From NCBI GenBank assembly GCA_037349105.1, contig JAYJMM010000042.1, forward strand, positions 1,591,501 through 1,655,500: a stretch of DNA of 64,000 bases, in the 5' to 3' direction. The DNA is from Limnomonas spitsbergensis (taxonomy: Eukaryota > Chlorophyta > Chlorophyceae > Chlamydomonadales). Below, piece after piece: positions 13,601 to 25,600 of the stretch. Made by a program: the position numbers and the translations under genes. Each line of letters opens with the position of its first letter. The stretch's first letter is position 1. The notes below the pieces were generated by a model. That model did not search any database and was not told the DNA's origin. It worked only from the letters and a program-made list of their open reading frames with translations.

Positions 13601-16600
13601 GATCACCAGCAGTGAAGGCATCCAAGCACTGTATATTTGCTTTGCCTTCCCTCATAATTAGCGTTGTTTGGGGTTCAGGGATGCATGAAATGACTAATTA
13701 TCGATTGTCAACGCCAGTTTTCAGTCGAAAAAGAGTTTTTTGTCGACAGGTTGCCCTGTGGGCAGCTTATAAAAAATCACATTTGATGCCCGAGGGAAGG
13801 CAACTCAAATCTATATGGTACATCAGAGTTGTGAATGCATCAGAGCAAAGTGCCTCATGCGCAGCGCTGACCTGGACCACCTCAGCCCCCAACAGCGTGA
13901 TGCTGGGCAGAACCGGCGGAGCTGTCCGGCCGACTGCTTCGGTGAACGCCCTGTCAACAGCAAAATGCACAAGTTGGTTTAGACCCTTTTGAATATCTCA
14001 AGTGTCTGTGGTCGGCAAAGGTCTGCTTTTATGGTGGGTAGAACCGGCGGACACCATTCCACTGAACAGTTATAAACAGAAAATAACAGACGATTAGCTA
14101 GGATGGAATAAAAGAATGGTAAACTTTACACACACACACACAACGGAATCTTCACACACACACACAACGGAATCTTCACACACACACACAACGGAATCTT
14201 AACACACACACACACAACGGAATCTTCACATACACACACAACGGAATCTTCACAAACACACACAACGGAAAAAATGTCCAGGAAAATGTAACGGGTAGGC
14301 TACCACGCAAATAATGTGTCTCGCTAGGCTGCCCCTTTTCGGAAGGAAGACAGCAGGTACTAAGCTTTATAAAAGACCCTTCTTGCTTTTTTGAAAATGT
14401 TAGGTTTACACCCGATATACTTTTTGCCGAAGGACCTCTTAAGGATCCCATATTTGTTTCGGCTTTACTTACTCGATTTCGACCCCCAAAGGATGCTTAA
14501 CACCACTGGTCTGGGTCTGCGTCTGGTCTGGGCCAGGGTCTGGACCTCTGCTTGACACTTCTACAGATCACATATCCGGTACAAATCGATTTTGACCCTA
14601 CAAATAGACTTAAACTTAATCTCAACCCTAATGCGTTACCTGGGAGCAATGGTGAACGAAGCGCCCTTGCCAGACGAGGCGCCACTGCCTGAGGATGCTG
14701 CTGAAGTCGTGGACACGGCAAAGCCCTGAGACGATACAGGGGGCAGTGCTGGGAGCAATACAGGGGGCAGTACTGGGGCAGTACATTGAGCAGTACATGA
14801 AGACTGCCCGGGCAGTACAACAATGCGCATAGCCCTGGTACTAAACAGGAGGCAATACAGCAACAGTTATTTGGGGGGTGGGGCATACAGAGGGCAGTAC
14901 ATGGGACAATACAGGAGGCAATAAAGGGGGCTTTCAAAAGGGACAGTACATGGTTTGGTTGCAAAGAACCTCCCTTTCTCGCTCCTCCCTGGCCTCCCTC
15001 CCTAAACCCTAAACCCTCCCTTCCCTTCCTCCCTCCCCTTCCTCCCTGAAACCCTCCCCTCCCTCCCTGGCCAGCCTCCAGCACCTTCTCACCGAGAGAT
15101 TGGGAAAGCACTGCCCACCGGAGCTGCAGCCGAGTGAGCCATCGTCGTTTGGGGGGCAGATGAAATCCTCTCCGCCGCAAACAACCTGTGCAAGGGAAAC
15201 ACCAGGTGAACCTCCCTTCTCAATGGTGGCACCCTCACTACCTTAACAACACTGCTGTGCCGATTACTGTCCTTATGGTGGCTGAATTACGTAGCTGACT
15301 TTCAATCACTGCAATTTCAAGGCAAATTCAGCTACTGTTACCAGCAAGGGACCGTAATTACTTACATGATTTCTGAATTACGGCGCAGTGGCACAGCACT
15401 GCTTACCAATGGTGACACGTTCAAATATCTCCCCCCCCCCCTCTTGTACCCAGATAATGACCAAGACTCTCCGCCACGCACCACTGCGCACCACTGCACT
15501 AAATCATACACTTTGTGTGCATGCATCCGCACTCCCTTCCCAATGGTTGCATATTCAAATTACGCTTCTACCCCACCTCTTGTACCCAGACAATGATCAG
15601 ACTCTCCGTCGCTGCCTCAGTACAAATTGAAAATTTTCCGCCACTGTCGCCACCAAGAAATTAATCCTGAATATCAAAACCGGTAAATTAACCCTTCATC
15701 CTACATCCTACCCCCTGCACCCTTAACCCTGCACCCTCAACCCTGCATCCTACCCCATGCACCCTTAACCCTGCAACCAGCATCCTGTACCCTCAACTCT
15801 GCACCCAGTGCTCTGCACACAAAACCCTAAACCCTGCAACCTACATCCTGCACCCAGCGCTATGCACCCTAAACCTTGCAACCTACCCCATGCACCCAGC
15901 GCCCTGCACCCTTAACTCTGCACCCAGTGCTCTGCACCTACCCCATGCACCCAGCGCTCTGCACCCTAAACCCTACCAGGACTCTCCGTCTCTGTGTCTC
16001 TGCCTTGTTGGGAGGAATCGTCGCGTCTTGGGCATCGTAACTGTGATCGCAAAGGCAGGCAGGTACGGGTTCAGGCAAAGGTAAGGTGTAGGTTTAGGTT
16101 TAGGTTTAGGAAAGTAAGAATTTTCGAGCTTTGGTGACCCTGATTTGGTGACCCTACTTAAATGCTTTTCACCCTCCCTGAAATGTGCCGGTAGGGTCTG
16201 TTGCTCAGGCAATTTAATTCGTCTCAACAGTACAAGACAGGCATACACTGTACTCTGTTCCAGTTGTACATGTTGCGCAGGCAGTGCAGACTGTTCCAAC
16301 TGTACATCTTATACATGCAGTCCAAAGTATTCCATCAGTACATGTTGTCCATGCAGTCCACACTGTTCCAGCGGTCCTTGTCATGCCGCAAGTCTTTATA
16401 CTTTCTGCTTTGGGTCTTGTCGCTGTTTCCCCCAGTTCACCCTGTCTGGCCCTTTTGAAGAAGGCTGTGGGTGGTTGCGACAGCTTTGTAACAACAGCAG
16501 CGGGCTCTGCAAAGGCGATGCGTGAAGCTTGCAGTACAATTCAGCGAAGCTCAAGAGGCGTGGACGACGTCAACCCATGTTTAGGGTTTCAGGTTTCAGG

Positions 16601-19600
16601 TCGGTGCGTAGGATTGGATTTGAGGTTTAGGGTTGAGGGTTAAAACGGCGAGGGCGACCCTGGCCCAGCAAGGGGGTGGGCAACATGGGATATTCTAGCC
16701 CCTACCACGAGACGGTGCATGCCTGCATCAGTGAATCTTTTAATGCACACTAGAACATCTTGAGCAGGCATTTTGGCCACCACAGGGAAAAGGGGGTCAC
16801 GTGTCCACCTTTATCAACATACCGGTGCCCTGAAAGCAGGGGGGCTTGGTGATAAAGATAAACAGTGATAGCCTGCACAAGCAACAACGCATGCGCACAG
16901 GTATACAGGCTGAGGGTCCAGGGCTGAAGGTTTATGATCAAGGGTTAAGAGTTTAAAATGGCAAGCTCGCATTATCACTGAATCGTGCATGTGCTTGTGT
17001 GAGTTTAGGGTTAAGAGCTCAGGGCTGCTGTTTTGATTTTGGTGGCCGGTATATGTTCGTGCGCCAACAGATGCCTGACAGGGGTGCCTGGCTACTTCTG
17101 CTCATTTGTTCTATTGATACCGATTATAGACGTCAAATTTCAGTATTCCCACAAAGACAACGAAGACCACCTGGCAGTGCCCAGCCCCGCCCAAGCTGGT
17201 ACCGATACATGCCTGTAGATGTAGGGGGCGTCGGCCGGCGTGATCCTTGATGTGTCGACGGGGGTGCTGGGCTCTGAAACCTTCACCTTGACTGCCATAA
17301 GGTTGCCGGGGTTGTTGCGGGGCACCTTAACGGCGGTAGCGCCTGTGGTGCAGGCAAGCATTCTTGAGTGAGCTACAATTCAGATGCAACTTAGCTGCAA
17401 CTCAGCTACAATTTAGCTACAGTTCAGCTGCAGTTCAGCTGCAATTCAGCTACAATTCAGCAATACTTCAATTGCTGTGGGCTGCCTGGGCTACGGGCTG
17501 TGGTTTATTAAGGTCGAAATTTTGTCTGCATCGGCCCAGTGGTCGTCGATTTAGGTCGTCAAGGGCAAACTAAAAACCAATCCTGGCACCTCCAGCAGGC
17601 AGGTGCAGGCACTAGCGCAGAGCAGGTTTGGCGGACATGTTCTTCACTGGTGTCTGCCTGTCATATAACATTTTTTCGAATGGGAGTAAAGGGTCCAAAG
17701 AGGAAGCTGCTGCCCAGGATTTTTTTTATCAACACATGGTTGAGAGAGTCAGGTCCATCAGACATGCTCCCCAAAGAAAAAGAAAGCTACGCCCCATAGG
17801 AGGCGTGAAAGTTAAGGAACAGCACCTGGGCCGAAGCCACATGCTCCCCACTAAAGTCTTCAGGGTCTAAGGGCAAAGAAAGAAAGAGGGAGGGAAAGAA
17901 AGTACGCGTCTCCAAAGGAGTACATGAGGGCCATGGGCAATGTCCTACGCATCTGCTTTGGTGTCCTTGAGCAGCATTCCAATGGCCACAGCTTACTTGG
18001 TGATAAAACCTTCTCTTGGGTTGGCTGAGCAGCAAATATGTTAAACTTGGACCCTGCAGTGTGGATTTACCCCCCTTCCCTCCCACCTGGCTCCTCATAC
18101 AGCATGCCAAGGGTGGCAGATTTCTTGGTTATAACACCTTATCTCAGTTTTGACAAACAACACAATATGTCTGTCTAGCCTGGCAACTGCAGTGTGGTTT
18201 CCCTCCCCCCCTCCTCCCACCTGGATCCTCATACGGCATGCCCAGAGTGACAAAGGTGATGAGGCCCGTCTGCCCTGCCTCGTTGATGAAGCCCTTGCTC
18301 GTGTATGGCCCGGGTGTGATGGTGATGATGGGCTGCGTCGTGTCCAGGATCAGCGGCGGAACCTGGCAGACAGGATGCATGGTTCGATTTAGGGACAAGG
18401 GTTTAGGAATTAAGGTTCAGCATTTAGCGAATGGCCCGGGTGTGATGGTGATGATGGGCTGCGTCGTGTCCAGGATCAGCAGCGGAACCTGGTACGTGGG
18501 ATTTAAGGTTCAATTTAGGGACAAGGATGTAAGGTTCAGCATTTAGAGTTCAGCATTAAGCGTAGAGCACGGATGTGTGATGTTGATGGAGCGCTGCGTT
18601 TTGTCCAGTATGAGCGGCGGAACCTAGAACACGGGGTTCAGGTCAAATATAGGGATAAGGGATTAGGGTATAGGGTATGGCAGTAATGGCACTACAGCCT
18701 GGGTGTGATGGTGTGATGGTGGACTGCACCCTGTTCAGGATAAGCGGCGGCAACAGATGACAGTAAACGCTTAGAGGTGAATGGTTTCGGATTTAGGGTG
18801 CAAGGGTAAGCATATGTCCCAGGTGTGATGGTGACGGTGGGCTGCACCTTTTTCAAGATATGCGACGGCTCCAGATGGGCCGGATTTAGGGTTGAGGGTT
18901 TAGGGGATAGGGTTCAGTACTGAAGGTTAAGGGTCGAGGGTCGAGGCGGGCGCAGCTCCATGTGACCATTATTGATGTGACAGCAAAGTTGTTTGTTAAG
19001 TTCCAATGACTGGCAATTGGACTGATACAAGCAGCCTGCTAGGGGACAACAAACTGATCAAAACATTTGTCTAGCCCTGCTTCTTAAAGCATGACCCATA
19101 AACCCTTCATCAGGCTCATCACCTCAATCTGCGTCTGCTGGCCCGCCACGATGGAAAAGCTGGTCACAGTTGCGGAGCCCGCTTTGGGCTTTGAGGTCTG
19201 AGGCGTCCCGAGGGAGGGCACCCCTGCCGATGCGGCGGACAGGAAGAGCGCGGACAGCTGAGAGGAGGCGGAGCACCTGAGATGGGCATGGTGCCAATGT
19301 TCATTTAGGGGAGAGCTTCAGCTACAATTCAGTCACATCATGGCCCGCGGCCATGGGGAGGGTCTGATGCATGATGAGTGTATTTGCTGCTCGGACCGCC
19401 AGTCCTGGGTGAACATGAAGGCTTGGTCCGTGTTAGCCCGGAGGATTTCACGCTCACCGTGCCCCCAAAGTTGGCTGGGCGCTCTCTGCAATGAACCTTG
19501 GGCTGTACCCACTTCCCCATCACAGATCGTACAAACAACAGAGTTTATTTCTGTATTACCTTACCAGATATTGTCGAGAGGGGGAACCAGCCATGAGAGG

Positions 19601-22600
19601 AACGCCACGGAGGCATTGCCAATATTCTAAGTATGGAGCTTAGTCATACCGGTACCGGTCAGTGTTTCTTGTTTCGGCTATGAGGTCACCTTCAGCGGGC
19701 CGCCCGGCGGCCGCCTAAGGCCCGATTGGTACAAAACCTTGACCGACGTACCAGTGCATATTCTGGTATAAAGTTTACCAGGCACTGTCACAGTCCTGTG
19801 TACTTGATATAATCCCGGCATATATTTTTCTAGCCTTTCTTCCCAGGCACCCTCAGGATCCTTTGGGATTATTGCACTTGAGGCCACCTGGCTGTCCTCA
19901 ATGCTTATATTTGCCATACCGTTACTCCCCGTATTGAACTTGATAGACAGGCACACTCACACTTCCTTTGCGACATTGCACTTGTAGCCTGGGTCACCCC
20001 ATTGTGTGGTAGGTATTTTAGTATTTACCAGGCATTACTGTGTTCCGCTTATTAACATTTATAAATAGGCACACTCACACTCCCTTGGCAACGCTGCACT
20101 TGAGGCCAGGGTCGTCGCGGCATGTGAACTCGTCGGGAGATTCAGGAGTAGTGCATGGGTCCACCACCATAACACTGCACATTGCATGGGAGGGGGTACT
20201 TGATGTTGGTGCAGGGGGCACGCAAGCGCATGGGGGAACATGCAAGTGCATGGGGGGTGCATGTAGGTGCATGGAGGGTGCACATGGGCACATGAGGCAC
20301 TTGGGGTTGATGGGGAGTGCATGGGGGTGCATGGGGGGGGCATGTGGCGCATGGAGGCGTGCATGGATACATCGTCACAACACTGCCAGGCGCATGGGAG
20401 ACACTATGTGCTTCAGGGTGCTTACAATTCAGCTACATTCCGCGAATGCTTCATGGGCCTATCACCGTCACACTGCAGGGCGCATGGGGGGAGCAATACA
20501 TATTTTCGCCTTATTCCGCAAAATGTCAGTGGTATTTTGACCTGCAACCACATGGGCCGGACGCAGGAAGGTGCCTGCCACTTAGGCCCCCTGCTGTAGA
20601 CCGGCACCCGTTCGCCCAGCGGTGACTCCCAAGCAGCGTGCCAGGCAGTGCAGTGTGCAGTGTGCAATTGAGTCGTAATTCGGAAACCAGGTGATTCATT
20701 ACAGACCCTTTCGGATAAAAGTAGCTGACTTTGCCTTTAAATTATGCTGACTGAAACTCAGCTCTAAATCATTCAGCCAGGACCATAGTGAGCACAGCAT
20801 TGATGCCAAAGGTGGCCAACCGCACGCTAAATAAATATACCGTAGACTTGATTAACCTTCCCTCGGGTATGAAAACACATTTCTTTTCAATGCAGCCCTC
20901 AGGGCAAATTATGGACCCCAACTCTTAATTTCTGACTGAAAACTGGCGTCAATGATCAATAATTAGTATATTCATGGATCCCTCTACCCCAAACAACGTT
21001 AATTATGAGGGAAGGCAAAGCAAATCTACAGTACGGTTATACATAAAATAAACCCTGACCTGCAATAGACTTGTGTGCTGAAGCTGCCGGCGGAGCTTGT
21101 GGCCGTGTAAGTGATGACAAACGGTTGCTGGGTCACCTTGTGGGTGAAATTGACAGGTAAGCTGGCAGAGGCTGTGACGGGCAACGGGTCGGGTGACGCA
21201 GCTTCTGTGGCAAAGGCTCCTGAGAGGTTTCAAAAGGAGGAGGGAGGGCTTAAGTGGAGGAGGGAGGGCAGGGTGCCTGGGTCACTTGACTTGTGTGGCA
21301 AAAGCCGCTGGGAAGTTCATTCAGGTGTCAGGGGGTCAAACGGGGAGATTCATTCAGGGAGGTAGTTGGGGAGATTGGAGGGGGCGGATAGGTCAAGTGT
21401 GGGGGGCGGATAGGTCAAGTGTGGGGGGCGGATAGGTCAAGTGTGGGGGGCGGATAGGTCGAGTGTGGGGGGCGGATAGGTCAAGTGTGGGGGGCGGATT
21501 GGTCAAGTGTGGGGGGCGGATAGGTCAAGTGTGGGGGGCGGATAGGTCAAGTGTGGGGGGCGGATTGGTCAAGTGTGGGGGGCGGATTGGTCAAGTGTGG
21601 GGGGCGGATTGGTCAAGTGTGGGGGGCGGATTGGTCAAGTGTGGGGGGCAGATTGGTCAAGTGTGGGGGGCGGATTGGTCAAGTGTGGGGGGCGGATTGG
21701 GCACAGGACCAGTATTTCTTGTTCGGCTATAAGGCCACTTTCATCGGGCCGCCCGGCGGCCGTCTAAGGCCCAGTTGGGATGACACCTTGACCGGCCTTC
21801 TTAAAATAAACGCTACAAGTTACAGGGGGAGTACATTGCGCAGAGAATGGGTTGTATGGAAGGTGCGCTATTGGTGGCATGTGCAAGGTGGCGCAACAGG
21901 TTTGCCGACCGGCATACCTGGATCCAACCAGCTGGCGCGGATCTGCCCACCTGGATCCAACCAATTGTACTCATACATCTGCCTTCCTTTATCCAACTAG
22001 CCGTGGTCATAGATCTGCCCACCTGGATCCAACCAACTATTGCCATAGATCCACCCAACCAGATCCAATCCCCTGTTGCTGTAGATCCGCCTACCTGGAT
22101 CTAGCCAGCTTGTGTAGATATTGATGAAGACAGAGGTGCTACCCAGCAAGGTGATGTCCGGGGCCGCAGCCAGACCGCTGGTCATTGCATAGGTTGCCTT
22201 GGCGGAAGCTGAGGAGGTGTTGGTGGGGATATCCAGGCGGCCGGTTGCGCCCAGGCTCGTCTCGTACTCTGTAGGCCATGGGGGTTAATAACCTTTAGGA
22301 TTCAGGGCTTAGGGGAGCTTGTGACAATTTACGATTCAGAGTTGAAGGGAGCATGTGATAATTAACTTCAGTTGCCAGGGTAAAGGGTTTTAAGTCCAGA
22401 CCGCAACCCCTACTCAGCCTATCAAATATCGACACAGATCAGAGCAAGCCTCAGGCTGGATGCACTGCGACACCGACGAGCCAACAAAAACAAACCAAAC
22501 TACAAGCAGCCGCATGTTTTATTGTTGACACCAGGACTCGAGCTACTGTCACGGCCAACGGCCACAGGCCAATCCAGGTTTGGTCCTCATCGTCCCAACG

Positions 22601-25600
22601 GTGGCCGCCCAGCGGCCTGCCAAAGGTGGCAGAGTGCGCACCAAAATAAGACTTTGATACCGACATATCTAGACACAGCTGAATGTATGTGGCATGGCCT
22701 CTGTATTTCTCCTTTAAATAAAATTCTCACACCCCACAATGTTTATTTCACGCTAGCTGAGTGTCCCGCCTGCAGGTGTGGCCTAAGCGTTCTTCTCGTA
22801 TTAAACTGTCAAACCCCAAAAGAGTGTCACCGTTTTATTGATTCAATGATTGCTCCTCTTTCTTTCCAATTGAGTGCCCGACCTGCAGGTTTGGCCTAGG
22901 CGTTCTTCTCGTATTAAACTCACGCAAACACCCGCCCCAAAAGGGTGTCACACTTATCTTGATTTATTTTACGACTTTCTTTTTGACACGCCTCTCGAGT
23001 GACCCACCTGCAATGGTCTCCACCGTTTCAAACGGCGGCGGCGGCGGCGGGCTAGGCGGCGTCGTCAGTGCCTCCAGCATCTTCTGACCCTGCGGTGGCA
23101 GGGGTGGCGGCGGCGAGGGCGGCGGCGGTGAGGGCGGCGACCGATACCCGACTGACACAATGATCGAGGTTGCCCCGTAGGTGCTGCCCGCTGCCTTAAG
23201 AGCTTGCAGCATTGCCGACGGCACGGTCGACATTAGGCTTGTTAGCGCCGAGAGGTCCTGAGCTGACCTGGTCAGAAGACCCACTGACAGCAGGGTGCTG
23301 CCTGCTTGATGCAGCCTGCAGCAGGGGAGGGACAGTGAGGGTGAAGGGAGTAGGGTTCAAAGGAATTAACTTAACATAATTTAGTGAAAAGGGATGTTTA
23401 GCAAGGGTGGAGGGAGTAGGGGCAATTTCCCATGGCCATTATCTTTTGTCATTCCCCAGTACAAGTTCCATGAGCCAGCTGTTAGTGCAATTTCCGTGTG
23501 CCAGTCCCTACTAAGTGTTGGTTCCTAATGTCAGTTTATTTTCTTGAACCAGCCATTCAATTTAGGTTTCGTGTCAAGCGCAACTCCTCTTCCGAAACGC
23601 GATGTATTCGACTCCTTCTCATGCAGTTGAGTGATAGAAAAACGTTGGTTCAATTGCTCCAAGGCGCTGCGAGCAGATGGGGGAGGGATACCGTTGGGGA
23701 GCCTCGTGGAGTTTGACAAAGCCTAAGAAAATCGTAAGATTTCTTCGGAATTTACACCGACGGCCCGATTTTACTGCCAAAACCGAAGTAAAAGGTGGTA
23801 AATTCGCCTCAGCTTCAGTCCCATGCGGCCTGTTCATAACATACCGGTCCTTCACATTATGTACTCCCCGCACCTTGTACCTCTGGGCCCACGTAGATGT
23901 ATCCGTCTCAGTGAATAATGGAAGTGGGATGGCCAGCCCCTGGGATTCCCGGGTGCTGCTTAGCCGCAAACGAAGCTAGATGGTAGATTACCTAATGCTA
24001 CGGCCGAACAGTCGCCTTCCTTCATGCACGCTTCAGGGCATATACCTATATCCTCTCTTTCTAATCCCCGCACCTTCGAGCCGCCCCTGAAGAGGGAGAA
24101 GCCGAAGCACCCAGCGGGATGCATGCCTCAGCGGACGCTTGCACCACCAGCACAGCACACATGTCTGCTGCCGCCTGGTCGAGGCTCACGCTATTGGAGA
24201 GCGATGAGAAGGAGGCACTAACCAAGGTGATGCCCAGGTGGAGGATGAGGTTCGGGTCCGCGGGGGGGCGGGGGGGAGACGGGGGAGGGCGGTGGGATTG
24301 GGGGGTAGGAGAGTGGGGGAGTGGGGGGAGCGGGGGCGTGGGGGAGACCGGGGGCCACGGGGAAGGGCGGGGCAGGGGAGGTGGAGAGGGGATGGGTGTT
24401 GATGGTGAAAGGGGTGGCGGGGGGTTAGGCGGAGGTAGTGTTTGGGGTACGGGAAGAGGCAGAGGAGGGGTGAATCGAGGAGGCTTGGGTGGGGAGAGGT
24501 ATGGGGGTATAGGGGGTGATGGTGACGGTGGGCGTGGGGAGAGAGGCGAGGGCGGGGGGGATGGGGACGGGGGGGGTGGAGGGGAGGGGGAGGGGGAGGG
24601 GGGGGGGAAGGGTGAGGGTGAGAGCTTAGGTGTAGGCGGGCTAGGGAGCGGGGGAGACGGAGGAAATGGTGGGGGTGAAGGGCTTGGAGGGGGGGGAAGG
24701 CTAGGGAGCGGGGGAGACGGAGGAAATGGTGGGGGTGAAGGGCTTGGAGGAGGGGGAAGGCTAGGGAGCGGGGGAGACGGAGGAAATGGTGGGGGTGAAA
24801 GGCTTGGTGGAGGGGGAGGGCTAGGGAGCGGGGGAGACGGAGGAAATGGTGAGGGTGAAGGGCGTGGAGGAGATGGAGGTGACGGAGGAAATGGTGGGGG
24901 TGAAGGGCTTGAAGGAGGGGGAGGGCTAGGGAGCGGGGGGGACGGAGGAAATGGTGGGGGTGAAGGGCTTGAAGGAGGGGGACGGCTAGGGAGCAGGGGG
25001 GACGGAGGAAATGGTGGGGGTGAAGGGCTTGGAGGAGGGGGAGGGCTAGGGAGCGGGGGGGACGGAGGAAAAGGTGGGGATGAAGGGCTTGGAGGGGGGG
25101 GAGGGCTAGGGAGCGGGGGAGATGGAGGAAATGGTGGGGGTGAAGGGCGTGGAGGAGATGGAGGTGACGGAGGAAATGGTGGGGGTGAAGGGCTTGGAGG
25201 AGGGGGAGGGCTAGGGAGCGGGGGAGACGGAGGAAATGGTGGGGGTGAAGGGCTTGGTGGAGGGGGAGGGCTAGGGAGCGGGGGAGACGGAGGAAATGGT
25301 GGGGGTGAAGGGCTTGGAGGGGGGGGAGGGCTAGGGAGCGGGGGAGACGGAGGAAATGGTGGGGGTGAAGGGCTTGAAGGAGGGGGAGGGCTAGGGAGCG
25401 GGGGAGACGGAGGAAATGGTGGGGGTGAAGGGCTTGGAGGAGGGGGAGGGCTAAGGGGTGGGGGAGACGGGGGAAATGGTGGGGGTGAAGGGCTTGGAGG
25501 AGGGGGAGGGCTAGGGGGTGGGGGAGACGGAGGAAATGGTGGGGGTGAAGGGCTTGGAGGAGGGAGAGGGCTGGGGAGCGGGGGAGACGGAGGAAATGGT

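Noticed and set aside
17202..17209. GT donor CAT|GTATCG for exon 12
   Set aside because: It gives phase 0 and would bypass exon 13, losing the RRxV strand of the repeat; the GC donor at 17,213 restores both phase and fold.
21372..22000. Trp/Gly-rich plus-strand frames
   Set aside because: They read through the 22-bp minisatellite, antisense to exons 7 and 8.
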